Assembly: GCA_023622945.1 (NCBI GenBank)
Contig: JAMNYG010000171.1
Coordinates: 1-64,000 of the forward strand
Direction of reading: 5' to 3'
Length of the DNA: 64,000 nt
Source of the DNA: Bacillota bacterium
Lineage (GTDB): Bacteria; Bacillota; Clostridia; Acetivibrionales; JAMNYG01
A program made the position numbers and the translations under genes. The notes beneath the pieces are model-generated. The model was not told where the DNA came from and searched no databases. It saw nothing but the letters and a program-made list of their open reading frames with translations. Positions 17,801-26,047 of the stretch are shown here, piece after piece (position 1 is the first letter of the stretch; each line of letters opens with the position of its first letter).

Positions 17801-18561
17801 GAAATGATTTCGATGTAGAGCTGGTTTTGACCGATCACGGACAAAGAGGAGCTACTGCGGGAGAAGGGCTCACATATTACACTAAAGCCTCGGGCATGTC
17901 TATCAGGTTCCTGGATGGTTCTTTCGGAATACCTGTAAGAAAGTTTAACCAGCCGCTGGAGGTTTCCCTTTCCTACAGCGACAGTGGAGTTTTCACAAAC
18001 GGCCTGAGGGAGGTTTATTATTACACTGAGCAGGAAAGGACATGGAGCAGGCAGGACAGCGTAAAGAAATTTGACGACTTATTAGGGAAGGGCTATGCAA
18101 CCATCAGGGTCCTTGAGCCGGGAAGAGCAGCCATTCTGACCGCGACGGGGACGGGGGGAAGATACAGCGATATTACCAGTCCGAGGCAGCGCCAGGCAAT
18201 AGAGGGGATTTTGCAGAAGTATGAGCTTAAGTCGGTTCCGGGCATTTTCTTCAGACCTAATGAGTATGTGACTGCAGAGTTCGGATGCAAACTGCTGATG
18301 GACGTGCTGGGCTATCAATATGGTCAGGATTACCTGGAAAAGGCTCTCAAAGCCGGATTTATAGATTTGCAGGGAATGGAAAACCCTCGAAGGGTATTGT
18401 CACGAAATGAAGTATCTGATATGCTGAAGAAGTTGTACCGACTTAAGACAGGAAGCAGCGGACCGGAGAGAAATTCTGCATCAGAAGGATCCGGACCCGT
18501 TACCCGTGGAGAGTTTATCGTTGAGATTTACAACATGCTTGTGGAGACAGGAGAAATATGA
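14803..18561 (+). CDS. Second large secreted fibronectin type III protein with C-terminal SLH-like region
   Basis: The protein has 1252 residues from ATG 14803, with AGGGG about 12 bases upstream. A signal peptide covers about 1-28 (RRFGKF, then a hydrophobic core, ending near GYAHE). Fn3-like units fill about residues 45-880, with the same strand signatures as the neighbour (VRLTWDP, YVELKWNY, TVYYFWIQA). A unique domain follows at about 900-1115. The end (about 1121-1252) resembles degenerate SLH repeats (FFRPNEYVTAEFGCKLL, LSRNEVSDMLKKLYRL, VTRGEFIVEIYNML). The shared order of signal peptide, Fn3 units, unique domain and SLH argues for an ancient duplication or a functional surface pair. 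Confidence 0.85.
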   Translation: MRRFGKFLSAFVAAVILIQAMMTWTGYAHEQSSIPRNISVAMTGDNPDIWTVDGRPHVRLTWDPAIFPVGSDIIDTGYRIYISEGASQPRLLMDRIGSTHTSWEVTRYGDTPLKSGTVYSARITAYHTHRDPVTQRETTDESPLSYSDVVTFLTDINVQVLTAGIDALEIRWDDVKVNGKRIDYDILISRSKDFRPDNTFVYNIRQENIGPLNPVKPVINEEGREQLSFVASGSDFGLAPGTIYYVKLRPRIDALVGGAPVIHNKETAIVVGATYILATMTKMSDTWWKLWWNPVVDPSLGAGEKINYRIKRGNISQWENPVLVTIGETTDTSYYIEVGDQEYFYVVEADIRDQYGIVRTLSSERKTPVSPDVPVKPPVPELFEEIRKPIDNPQGEIIYRHDTEPWLTPTSATVAWKAPRLADGTIDRQVVYDIWLSPDPSVLGSDTSIQPVRREYSVPGPDYISIESQVVAFSYVFSGLDPNRPYYLKIIAKKSFTVEENGQLVVKFFESDPAVKMIVTPPKGPIDQPVAPAKPPFRVKMVTDPSGKERPDVGIYNAWVEWRNSWKEIWTGTGWKMVEEDEDTGDSIYRYVTYDEEVTFSIGYAVFEEGMDYESIRDLPMQITGIKNDMKNVRQYYNIEGLKPNTAYIMWIKALRPDYRQPGSFLESEPSDPVIVVTLPEPGSFIVKPAVPAFTYSMAGDTYVELKWNYKPEYTYYIRYSEREDGLASAKEITVTPTDLLKLKGQIRIEGLNPNTVYYFWIQADSTGQRIEEGLSYFSDSYMVKTLPYSPPDTPKGFGVKNSEDAIGKDYVIVEWIQAEGLEYLIQVSEDSSFSKFVEYKAGKVGEYKVEGLRSNFRYYMRLFAYDPEKKLYSLPTNSIAVRTLKSDDEYDSGEYPEDVIVGEIIQTEYSNGVWTLKITGVNADRFIEMALNDGILDYVIDLTKSPSGTTRKVLIISNRVLRAFSRMKEYIILDNGYVTYTLKPFVFETEDEKRLVSSGNDFDVELVLTDHGQRGATAGEGLTYYTKASGMSIRFLDGSFGIPVRKFNQPLEVSLSYSDSGVFTNGLREVYYYTEQERTWSRQDSVKKFDDLLGKGYATIRVLEPGRAAILTATGTGGRYSDITSPRQRQAIEGILQKYELKSVPGIFFRPNEYVTAEFGCKLLMDVLGYQYGQDYLEKALKAGFIDLQGMENPRRVLSRNEVSDMLKKLYRLKTGSSGPERNSASEGSGPVTRGEFIVEIYNMLVETGEI

Positions 18562-18875
18562 TGCATGTTTCGGTTTGAATGCAGAAAATTTTAAACTAAA
18601 TGCGGCAAATTATTTCTGATACCTTAAAATTTTTAAATTGTTTTTCGAAATTATGTAATTGGCTTATGTGAAATTTGAAGGCCTGAACATGGACAAACGA
18701 ACATTTACAGATCCATCCATAAGCAGATAAACCCAGGTACAAAGCCAGTTATAGGAGTTTGTTTTAAAACATTTCATGTATATCCCCATTTTAATAGGGC
18801 AATAATTCTATTAACCGAACCACCCAGAAAACCGTGCGGAGTTCAGGTGGGAGCAGGAAAATAAGGGGGATATAC
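18562..18875. other. 314-bp spacer before ywmB
   Basis: The spacer is AT-rich with no gene. Nested complementary segments GAAC/GTTC and CCACC/GGTGG (18817-18850) lie in an order that could form a small pseudoknot just before the ywmB ribosome site. I see no convincing promoter or terminator. Confidence 0.4.
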
Positions 18876-19637
18876 ATGAAAAAGTTTTTCCGGGCTTTTT
18901 TTATTTTGCTGTTTATTATTATATGTTTTGTGTTTTTTTATACCACCATACATAACATAAATTTCAGCCGGACCGAAACTACTCTGGTTGAAGTTTTTAA
19001 GAGTACCGGCGCCGATGCGGTAAGCAGTGAAATCTATTTTTGGTCTGACCTGGAAGATATCCTGCATGGCATGGATGAATTGGAAGATTTGGCCGGAGCC
19101 TTTTCCGGTGCATTGAAGCTGAAGGATGATATGCTCACAAGAAGCATAAGAGAAAACCAGCATATACAGACAGTTGAAATAAGCGGAACGGATGCTGAAG
19201 GAAGGCTGATAAACATAAGCATACAGCAGGAGAAGGAAGCCGGCGACACGGGTGAATGTTTCATATCGGTGAGCGTAATGCATGATATGCTTGACGAAGG
19301 GCTGGAAGAGATAAAAAATACCGTAATGGAAGTATTTGCAGAACATAACCTGGATGCAAGGGTTAATTCGTGCATTACAGGTACGTTTGAAGGAAAGCTT
19401 GGCGATAAAGAAATTGACGAAATAAGGGACAGAGTGTTAAAAGCTGCAGGGGCCAGGAAAGTAGAAGGCTTAGCGGAAGAACACCTTATCAGTGTATCGG
19501 CTTATTCACCTGCAATGGGTGATGGGGTTAAGTCGGGAAACCGAAGCATAAATTTGAATTTGGCAATACGTTACAACGCTTTTGAAGATAAAACTTACAT
19601 ATGGCTTGGAACACCTGTAATTACAATTGAATATTAG
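18876..19637 (+). CDS. ywmB: YwmB-like protein (TATA-box-binding-like fold), membrane-anchored
   Basis: The start is ATG 18876, behind AAGGGGG, giving 253 residues; the ORF track's GTG 18834 has no ribosome site. A single N-terminal membrane segment (about 6-28, very Phe/Ile-rich) anchors an extracytoplasmic domain. The overall pattern, length and position directly upstream of murA and spoIID match B. subtilis YwmB (DUF1779), whose function is unknown. The assignment rests on synteny plus overall similarity; no catalytic motif is visible. Confidence 0.75.
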   Translation: MKKFFRAFFILLFIIICFVFFYTTIHNINFSRTETTLVEVFKSTGADAVSSEIYFWSDLEDILHGMDELEDLAGAFSGALKLKDDMLTRSIRENQHIQTVEISGTDAEGRLINISIQQEKEAGDTGECFISVSVMHDMLDEGLEEIKNTVMEVFAEHNLDARVNSCITGTFEGKLGDKEIDEIRDRVLKAAGARKVEGLAEEHLISVSAYSPAMGDGVKSGNRSINLNLAIRYNAFEDKTYIWLGTPVITIEY

Positions 19638-19685
19638 ATAGACCAAAGAGGAATACAGCATAAAACACGAAAGGGAGAAAATAAA

Positions 19686-20951
19686 GTGTCCAGGTTAATT
19701 ATAACGGAAGCAGCTCCTTTAAAAGGAAAAGTAAGAATAAGCGGTGCCAAAAATTCAGTTCTGCCCATTATTGCAGCATCGCTGCTGGCAGAAGGTGAAA
19801 GCACCATAGAGGAAATTCCTTACCTGAACGATGTAAGGATTATGTGTGACCTTCTTTCATACATTGGTGCCGGAGTGGAATTCCTTGATAACAGAAGCAA
19901 ACTGCGTATAATTCCCGGTAGTGTATCCTGCAGTACAGCTCCATACGAGCTTGTCAACAAAATGAGAGCGTCTTTCCTTATTATGGGGCCACTTCTGACA
20001 AAGACCGGAATTGCAAGGGTGCCGCTTCCCGGAGGCTGTGCCATAGGCTCAAGGCCGGTGGACCTGCATTTAAAAGGCTTTCTGGCAATGGGCGCCGAAA
20101 TAAAACAGGAGCATGGTCTGATAGAGGCCAGGGTCAGGGGCAGGCTGAAGGGGGCAAAGATTTACCTGGATTTTCCAAGCGTCGGAGCCACTGAAAATAT
20201 ACTCATGGCAGCTGTTTTGGCCGATGGAGTTACAACCATTGAAAATGCAGCCATAGAGCCTGAAATAGTGGATCTTGCCACCTATCTTACAAGCATGGGA
20301 GCGGATATCAAGGGAGCGGGTACCGATACCATCAGAATCTGCGGTGTTTCTTCCCTCAAAGGGTCCAGTCACTCAATAATACCTGACAGGATAGAAGCGG
20401 GAACATATATGATAGCGGCTGCCATAACACAGGGTGATGTGGTGCTGGAAAATGTTGTGCCTGACCACCTGAAACCTGTAAGCGCAAAGCTGAGAGAAAT
20501 AGGAGTGGAAGTTTCTGAAGAGCTTACATCCATTCACGTCAGATCCTCGGGGAAACTGAATGCTGTGGATGTAAAAACCCTTCCGTATCCGGGGTTTCCT
20601 ACCGACATGCAGGCGCAGGTTACCGCCCTTTTGAGCAGGGCACGGGGAACGAGTATTGTAACCGAAACCATATTCGAGAACCGTTTTATGCATGTCGGAG
20701 AGCTGAAAAGAATGGGCGCAAATATTAAGATAGAAGGACGCAGTGCCATTGTGGAAGGCAGGGAAAAACTTACAGGAGCCCTGGTCAAAGCTACCGATCT
20801 CCGGGCGGGAGCTGCATTGATTCTGGCAGGGCTATGTGCAGAAGGGAAAACCGAGATATCGGATATAGAACATATAGACAGAGGATATGTAAGAATAGAT
20901 GAAAAGCTGAGAGCGCTGGGAGCCAAGATAGAAAGGGTGGAGGAAGAATAA
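19686..20951 (+). CDS. murA: UDP-N-acetylglucosamine 1-carboxyvinyltransferase
   Basis: It transfers enolpyruvate from PEP to UDP-GlcNAc, the first committed step of peptidoglycan synthesis in the cytoplasm. The protein has 421 residues from GTG 19686 behind AAAGGGAG. The phosphomycin-target Cys is at residue 118 in [11 protein letters not shown]. The N-terminal [10 protein letters not shown] loop and the C-terminal 'R[10 protein letters not shown]' segment are intact. It sits between ywmB and spoIID as murAA does in Bacillus. Confidence 0.97.
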   Translation: MSRLIITEAAPLKGKVRISGAKNSVLPIIAASLLAEGESTIEEIPYLNDVRIMCDLLSYIGAGVEFLDNRSKLRIIPGSVSCSTAPYELVNKMRASFLIMGPLLTKTGIARVPLPGGCAIGSRPVDLHLKGFLAMGAEIKQEHGLIEARVRGRLKGAKIYLDFPSVGATENILMAAVLADGVTTIENAAIEPEIVDLATYLTSMGADIKGAGTDTIRICGVSSLKGSSHSIIPDRIEAGTYMIAAAITQGDVVLENVVPDHLKPVSAKLREIGVEVSEELTSIHVRSSGKLNAVDVKTLPYPGFPTDMQAQVTALLSRARGTSIVTETIFENRFMHVGELKRMGANIKIEGRSAIVEGREKLTGALVKATDLRAGAALILAGLCAEGKTEISDIEHIDRGYVRIDEKLRALGAKIERVEEE

Positions 20952-21045
20952 AAATAAAATAATGCATAATGACGGCACTTCCGAATATGCATAATGTATG
21001 GCGGTCTTTTTGCCTTACATTACCAATTGTCATGGGAAGTGCAAG

Positions 21046-22050
21046 ATGAAAAGAATAATAAACTACATGGCCCTGATGCTAATGATTGTAATACTGCTTC
21101 CGTTTGTAATAGTAAGGGGCTGCAGCCGTGAAGAAAAAGAGGAAACCATTCCTCAGCCTGACCGGGACGGAATAATCATAAAAGTGCTTTTGCACCAGGA
21201 AGATAAAATTGTAAGCATGGACCTGGAGGAATTCATAAAAGGCGTTCTTGCAGCAGAGATGCCGGTGGAGTTTGAGCTTGAAGCCCTTAAAGCACAGGCT
21301 GTGGCAGCCAGGACATATGTATATGGCAGGGTTATAAAGCTCTACGGCCCCAGGGATGATTCCCATAAAGGGGCTGATATATGCACTAACCCGGCTCACT
21401 GCCTTGCATGGAAATCCAAGGCCAATGCTGTGAAAAGCTGGAGTATTTTTACGGCCGGCAGAAACTGGGATAAAATCAGCAGGGCGGTTGTTGAAACCGA
21501 AGGAATAATACTTACATACGAAAATAAGGTTATAAACGCCCTGTTCCACTCCAACAGCGGGGGAAGGACCGAAAACAACGAAGACGTATGGGAAGGGGCA
21601 AGTGTACCGTATTTAAGGAGTGTCGAGAGCATAGGCGAGGAATACTCCCCGGCTTACAGAGATGTTGTAACCCTGACGACGGATGAATTTACCGAAATAT
21701 TGAAAAGCAAGTATCCTGAATTTGAGCTGGAAAACGGCGATATCATGAGCAATATTACGGTGCTGGAATATACCGAGGGGGGCAGGGTTAAAAACATTCA
21801 AATCGGAAATATAACTATGAAAGGTACCGAGTTCAGGGCACTTTTTGGGTTAAAATCAGCAAATTTCAGTATTGAGATGTCTGATGACGGGATGTTGGCT
21901 ATAAGGACAACAGGGTATGGACATGGAGTGGGAATGAGCCAATGGGGAGCAAATTACCTTGCAAAGATCGGCTGGAATTACAATGAAATTCTTATGCATT
22001 ATTACACGGGAATAGAGTTTGAAAATCTGAGCCTTATTAGGGAAGAATAG
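21046..22050 (+). CDS. spoIID: Stage II sporulation protein D (lytic transglycosylase)
   Basis: It cleaves stem-peptide-free glycan during forespore engulfment, in complex with SpoIIM and SpoIIP. The start is ATG 21046 behind GGGAAG, giving 334 residues; the track's 20998 start adds 16 unlikely residues. An N-terminal membrane anchor (about 7-25) precedes the SpoIID domain. The catalytic region EFIKGVLAAEMP with its Glu, the AVAARTYV helix, the Cys/His stretch CTNPAHC and the C-terminal GYGHGVGMSQWGA are all present. spoIIQ follows directly, as in Bacillus. Confidence 0.96.
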   Translation: MKRIINYMALMLMIVILLPFVIVRGCSREEKEETIPQPDRDGIIIKVLLHQEDKIVSMDLEEFIKGVLAAEMPVEFELEALKAQAVAARTYVYGRVIKLYGPRDDSHKGADICTNPAHCLAWKSKANAVKSWSIFTAGRNWDKISRAVVETEGIILTYENKVINALFHSNSGGRTENNEDVWEGASVPYLRSVESIGEEYSPAYRDVVTLTTDEFTEILKSKYPEFELENGDIMSNITVLEYTEGGRVKNIQIGNITMKGTEFRALFGLKSANFSIEMSDDGMLAIRTTGYGHGVGMSQWGANYLAKIGWNYNEILMHYYTGIEFENLSLIREE

Positions 22051-22082
22051 GCCCTAAAGTGCAAAAGTTTTGGACCACCAAT

Positions 22083-22111
22083 GTATATTGTTGCCATATG
22101 GGGAAACAATA
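22083..22111 (+). promoter_or_regulatory. Candidate SigF-type promoter of spoIIQ
   Basis: GTATA (22083-22087) and GGAAACAATA (22102-22111) are separated by 14 bp. The -10 element fits the forespore SigF consensus GGNRANAMTW fully. The spacer is one base short of usual, and the implied leader is only about 13 nt. Confidence 0.45.
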
Positions 22112-22130
22112 ATATACGGAGGTGGAAAAT

Positions 22131-23066
22131 GTGAACATTAAAAAGCTGTTTCCGGATAAGAAGGAGTCAAAAAGAGGTTTTCTGGAATTTCTTGATAAAA
22201 AGGGATTCTACATCATTTTGATATTGTGCATTGCAATCGTTGGAGTAACAGCAGTTTTTGTCACTACAAATAATCTGAAATCTCCTGATGCACAGTATGA
22301 AGCCCAGGAATATATTCCTGATGAAGCAGATATCGGTGACATTGCCGGTCTTGACGATATTGCTGATGAAGCCGAACCGGATTTGCCGGCAAATCCGGCG
22401 TCCAGTGTCACAACGGGCGAGAAGGATGAAATCACCGAGGCAAAAAGTTCTCCCGAGCCCATGCCGAGCCCTGCCGTGACTTCGGCCCCCAAAGCGGATA
22501 CAACCACTACTCCTAAGGAAAGTACCGGCGGCAGTGCTCCCAAGGCTTCAGCAAATGAGCAGAAGAGCCCTGCTCCTGAAAAAGCACCCGACAAAACATC
22601 AAGCACCAGCACGGTATTTGCACAGACCGAGCCGCAAAGCTTCATAATGCCTGTTCCGGCTCCTGAAGTGACGTTTGTTTTTGCCCAGGACAAGCTGGTG
22701 TATTCAAAGACCCTTGATGACTGGCGGACACATAACGGTGTGGATTTATCTGCAGAAAGGGGCACTAATGTAGTGGCGGTTGCCGACGGTATAGTAACCG
22801 AAGTGAAGAATGACCCAAGATATGGATTTACCGTGGTTATCGATCACCAAAACGGGCTGAAAACCGTATATGCAAACCTTGCCAGCGGTGATGTGGTGAG
22901 CCCCAATCAGAAAGTGGTCCAGGGAGAGATTATCGGCAGTGTAGGCAATACGGCTTTATTTGAGGCTGCGGAGCAACCTCACCTGCATTTCCAGGTGTTC
23001 AAGGACGGAGTACTTGTAGATCCAATGGAATATCTGCCTGACATATCAGGGTATAACAAAAATTAG
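22131..23066 (+). CDS. spoIIQ: SpoIIQ-type M23 (LytM) membrane protein
   Basis: The start is GTG 22131, because GGAGG occupies 22118-22122; the track's GTG 22122 overlaps that site. The protein has 311 residues: a short cytoplasmic N-terminus, one membrane segment (about 20-42), an acidic then Pro/Ser/Thr-rich linker (about 55-165), and a LytM/M23 domain (about 195-305). The zinc ligands H-x3-D (HNGVDLS) and H-x-H (HLHF) are both kept, as in clostridial SpoIIQ and unlike the degenerate Bacillus protein. It would form the forespore side of the SpoIIQ-SpoIIIAH channel during engulfment. The position between spoIID and spoIIID supports this. Confidence 0.88.
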   Translation: MNIKKLFPDKKESKRGFLEFLDKKGFYIILILCIAIVGVTAVFVTTNNLKSPDAQYEAQEYIPDEADIGDIAGLDDIADEAEPDLPANPASSVTTGEKDEITEAKSSPEPMPSPAVTSAPKADTTTTPKESTGGSAPKASANEQKSPAPEKAPDKTSSTSTVFAQTEPQSFIMPVPAPEVTFVFAQDKLVYSKTLDDWRTHNGVDLSAERGTNVVAVADGIVTEVKNDPRYGFTVVIDHQNGLKTVYANLASGDVVSPNQKVVQGEIIGSVGNTALFEAAEQPHLHFQVFKDGVLVDPMEYLPDISGYNKN

Positions 23067-23675
23067 CTACTTGAACCTAAAATTCTGAAAACAGTATAAT
23101 CAAAATCAAAATAATCAGAATAGAAAAAGCACACTGATGATAAAGAGATCAGAAGAGTAACAGCAAAATGGCAAATATCAGGATATTGCAATAAATCCCG
23201 CAAAACAATGCAGTAAATCCAGCAAGGAAAACAGGGCGCAAAAAGGAATCGCTTTTTTGCGTCCTGTTTTTTATTTTTGCTTTTTGTTCTCCGGCAGCTG
23301 AATGCTTTTTCATGATGCTGATATTTTGCAAGGATAATGCTTTATGCCATGCCGATATTTTTATCCGTAAAATGATTTTTCAAGTGTTTACCTGGCTAAT
23401 GTTTTAATAATATTTTAATGACTAACGTTTTAAGTTCTTTGCCCGGCTGATGTTTTTAATTGCATGCACTCAAAAACCCCAAACCTCCATTTATTTGAAC
23501 AATTCCCAATCATAAGGAACCCCTCCTAGGCATATATATACTGTAGTAAACCATATGGGCGGCATACCACGTAAGATATGACATTTTTATTCTGTAACAG
23601 AGCAATAGAAAGTTGTTCACCGATGTGCTTTGGGAGCCCGAATTCCAGAATGTCTTGTGAGGGGGGACTAATTCA
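23067..23675. other. 609-bp spacer between spoIIQ and spoIIID
   Basis: No gene is seen. The left part has weak 15-20-bp periodicity built on GCAAAA and AATCC words (about 23160-23225). A strong terminator lies at 23230-23274. The right part is AT-rich with loose repeats of CTGATGTTTT/CTAATGTTTT (about 23390-23460). A poor SigE-like GCATATA/CATATGGG pair lies at 23530-23559. Confidence 0.5.
23230..23274 (+). terminator. Rho-independent terminator after spoIIQ
   Basis: AACAGGGCGCAAAAA (23230-23244) pairs with TTTTTGCGTCCTGTT (23254-23268) with a single G-U pair. It is followed by TTTTATTTTT. Confidence 0.85.
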
Positions 23676-23927
23676 TTGAAGGGGTATATAGAAGAACGGG
23701 CGGTTGAGCTGGGCAATTACATTAAGGAAAACAAAGCTACTGTAAGAGCGGCAGCAAAAAAATTCGGAATCAGCAAAAGTACGGTACATAAGGATGTTAC
23801 CGAAAGACTTGTTGAGATAAATCCTACCCTGGCTGAAGAGGTTAGGTTGGTCCTTGAGGAAAATAAAGCTGAAAGGCATATAAGGGGAGGTCAGGCTACC
23901 AGAGCGAAATACAAGCAGCAAAAATAA
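23676..23927 (+). CDS. spoIIID: Sporulation transcription factor SpoIIID
   Basis: The protein has 83 residues from TTG 23676 behind GAGGGGGG. It is a mother-cell regulator acting on the SigE and SigK regulons. The helix-turn-helix TVRAAAKKFGISKSTVHKDV lies at residues 19-38, followed by the basic C-terminal tail used for minor-groove contact. The length is that of the family. The stop codon lies inside the left arm of the terminator. mbl follows, as in Bacillus. Confidence 0.96.
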   Translation: MKGYIEERAVELGNYIKENKATVRAAAKKFGISKSTVHKDVTERLVEINPTLAEEVRLVLEENKAERHIRGGQATRAKYKQQK

Positions 23928-23956
23928 AAGCCGGTTATCCGGCTTTTATTATTTTT
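23923..23956 (+). terminator. Terminator overlapping the spoIIID stop codon
   Basis: AATAAAAGCCGG-TTAT-CCGGCTTTTATT is a 12-bp perfect stem. The TAA stop (23925-23927) is part of the left arm. Confidence 0.9.
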
Positions 23957-24031
23957 ATTGCATATTTGCTATAATATGCTAATATTAATATTGAGTCGGT
24001 TTTGAGTAAAGCAATAAGGGAGTGCATGTAT

Positions 24032-25069
24032 TTGGGTTTTGGGCAGGATATTGGAATAGATCTCGGTACGGCATCGGTTCTTGTGTATATAAAAGGTAAA
24101 GGTATAGTTTTAAGGGAACCGTCTGTTGTTGCCATAGACAAGAACACCAACAAGCTTCTTGCCGTTGGTGAAGAAGCCAGGCAAATGCTTGGCAGGACCC
24201 CCGGAAACATTGTGGCCATAAGGCCCTTGAGAGACGGCGTGATATCCGATTATGACGTAACCGAGAGAATGCTTAAGTATTTTATCAACAAGGTTTGCGG
24301 CAACAGGGTGCTTAGACTTTTCAAACCCCGTATAATGGTCTGTGTTCCCAGCAGCGTTACAGAGGTGGAAAGAAGGGCGGTAATAGATGCTGCGATGCAG
24401 GCCGGGGCAAGAAAGGTGTATCTTATAGAAGAGCCCATCGCTGCGGCTATAGGAGCAGGTATTGACATATCAAAAGCATGCGGCAGCATGGTGGTTGATG
24501 TGGGCGGAGGAACTACCGACATAGCGGTTATATCCCTTGGTGGTACTGTTGTAAGCACTTCCATCAAAGTTGCCGGAGACAAGTTTGATGAAGCTATAGT
24601 AAGGTACATGCGCAAAAAGCATAACATTATGATAGGTGAACGTACGGCTGAAGAGCTGAAAATAAACATCGGAACGGTATACCCAAGGGTCCAGGAAGTA
24701 TCCATGGAAATAAGGGGGAGGAACCTGATCTCAGGACTTCCCAAGACCATAAACGTAACTTCAACTGAAATAATGGAAGCTCTTGAAGAACCTATTACCA
24801 GCGTGGTTGAAGCCGTTCATTCGGTACTGGAAAGGACTCCTCCTGAACTTGCAGCGGATATCAGTGACAGGGGAATTGTAATGACCGGAGGAGGAAGCCT
24901 TATTTACGGACTGGACAAGCTTTTGCAGGAGAAAACCGGTATCAATGTCATAATTGCAGATGATGCCATCTCCTGTGTTGCCCTGGGAACAGGAAAGGCC
25001 CTTGACAACCTGGAAATAATTGAAGAAAGTGCCATAGCCGAGCAAAAGTACAGCAGAAAATGGCAATGA
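24032..25069 (+). CDS. mbl: MreB-like actin homologue (Mbl)
   Basis: It is a filament-forming ATPase that guides lateral-wall peptidoglycan synthesis. Its position after spoIIID, as in B. subtilis, identifies it as the Mbl paralogue. TTG 24032 is chosen (MGFGQDIGIDLGTAS), with AAGGGAG nine bases upstream; the track's TTG 24002 lacks a site. The actin-fold phosphate loops are present: DIGIDLGTASV, VDVGGGTTDIAV and MTGGGSLIYGLD. The length of 345 residues fits the family. Confidence 0.93.
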   Translation: MGFGQDIGIDLGTASVLVYIKGKGIVLREPSVVAIDKNTNKLLAVGEEARQMLGRTPGNIVAIRPLRDGVISDYDVTERMLKYFINKVCGNRVLRLFKPRIMVCVPSSVTEVERRAVIDAAMQAGARKVYLIEEPIAAAIGAGIDISKACGSMVVDVGGGTTDIAVISLGGTVVSTSIKVAGDKFDEAIVRYMRKKHNIMIGERTAEELKINIGTVYPRVQEVSMEIRGRNLISGLPKTINVTSTEIMEALEEPITSVVEAVHSVLERTPPELAADISDRGIVMTGGGSLIYGLDKLLQEKTGINVIIADDAISCVALGTGKALDNLEIIEESAIAEQKYSRKWQ

Positions 25070-25151
25070 AGCAAAGCCGGTAAAAGATATGTCGGAAGAT
25101 CCATAAAAATACGGCACAGAACGGATAAAAAGATGACCAAAGAAGTTAAAT

Positions 25152-25180
25152 AAAGCCAGGACCCATTGTCCTGGCTTTTC
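25152..25180 (+). terminator. Terminator after mbl
   Basis: AAAGCCAGGAC-CCATT-GTCCTGGCTTT is an 11-bp perfect stem followed by TC. Confidence 0.85.
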
Positions 25181-25254
25181 TGCTAAAAAAAGTGTTAATA
25201 AAACGCAAACCCATACCGATATATAGAGAAGAAAGGTGATCAAGGAGGAGCTTT

Positions 25255-26034
25255 ATGATCAGGGGTCTATACATTTCAGCGTGGAGCATGCTGGTGGACA
25301 GCAAGAGAATGGATGTCATAGCAAACAATCTGGCCAATGCAAGCACCAACGCATTCAAAAAAGACACGGTTGTCCTTGAAAGTTTTCCTGAAATGTTGAC
25401 CAGAAGGTTATATGACACCCGAAGCAGAATCAATCCTACAGGGCTGGTGGGAACAATGCATCTAGGAAGAGATGTGGGCGAAGTTTTCACATACTATACC
25501 CAAGGCTCCCTCATGAAAACCGACAGCACCCTTGACATGGCAATCTCCGGCGCGGATACCGCCTTCTTTACCGTAGCTTTATATGATGAGAACGGACAGA
25601 TGAGAGAAATTTATACCCGTGACGGTTCGTTTGTGCTGAACGGGGCCGGAATGCTGGTTACAAAGGAAGGATATGAGGTGCTGGGAGAAAACGGTCCCAT
25701 TTTCCTTGAAAGCGATGATTTTGTCATTGAAAATGACGGTACCATAGTACAAAACGGACAGGTGGTTGACAGGCTGCTGATAAGGCAGTTTGAAGATACC
25801 GGTACTTTAAGAAAGCTGGGTTCAAACCTGGTACAGGCAACTGAAGAAACAGTATTGCAGGAATTTACCGGGACGGTGCGACAAGGCTTTATTGAGCAGT
25901 CAAATGTGAACATAGTTAAAGAAATGGTTGATATGATAAACGTTATGCGAAGCTACGAAGCAAACCAGAAGATACTTCAAATACAGGACAGCACTTTGGA
26001 TAGAGCAGTAAATGAAGTCGGAACAGTAAGATAG
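25255..26034 (+). CDS. flhO: Flagellar rod protein, FlhO-type (FlgG/FlgF family)
   Basis: The protein has 259 residues from ATG 25255 behind AAGGAGGAG. It is a distal or proximal rod component of the flagellar basal body. The N-terminal rod motif RMDVIANNLANASTNAFKKD and the C-terminal coiled segment with MVDMINVMRSYEANQKILQ mark the family. It pairs with the next gene, exactly as flhO and flhP lie after mbl in Bacillus. The divergent central domain separates it from the main FlgG. Confidence 0.92.
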   Translation: MIRGLYISAWSMLVDSKRMDVIANNLANASTNAFKKDTVVLESFPEMLTRRLYDTRSRINPTGLVGTMHLGRDVGEVFTYYTQGSLMKTDSTLDMAISGADTAFFTVALYDENGQMREIYTRDGSFVLNGAGMLVTKEGYEVLGENGPIFLESDDFVIENDGTIVQNGQVVDRLLIRQFEDTGTLRKLGSNLVQATEETVLQEFTGTVRQGFIEQSNVNIVKEMVDMINVMRSYEANQKILQIQDSTLDRAVNEVGTVR

Positions 26035-26047
26035 GAGGGACATGCAT

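Noticed and set aside
23530-23559. SigE promoter of spoIIID
   Set aside because: GCATATA is good but the -10 (CATATGGG) matches only about half the consensus.
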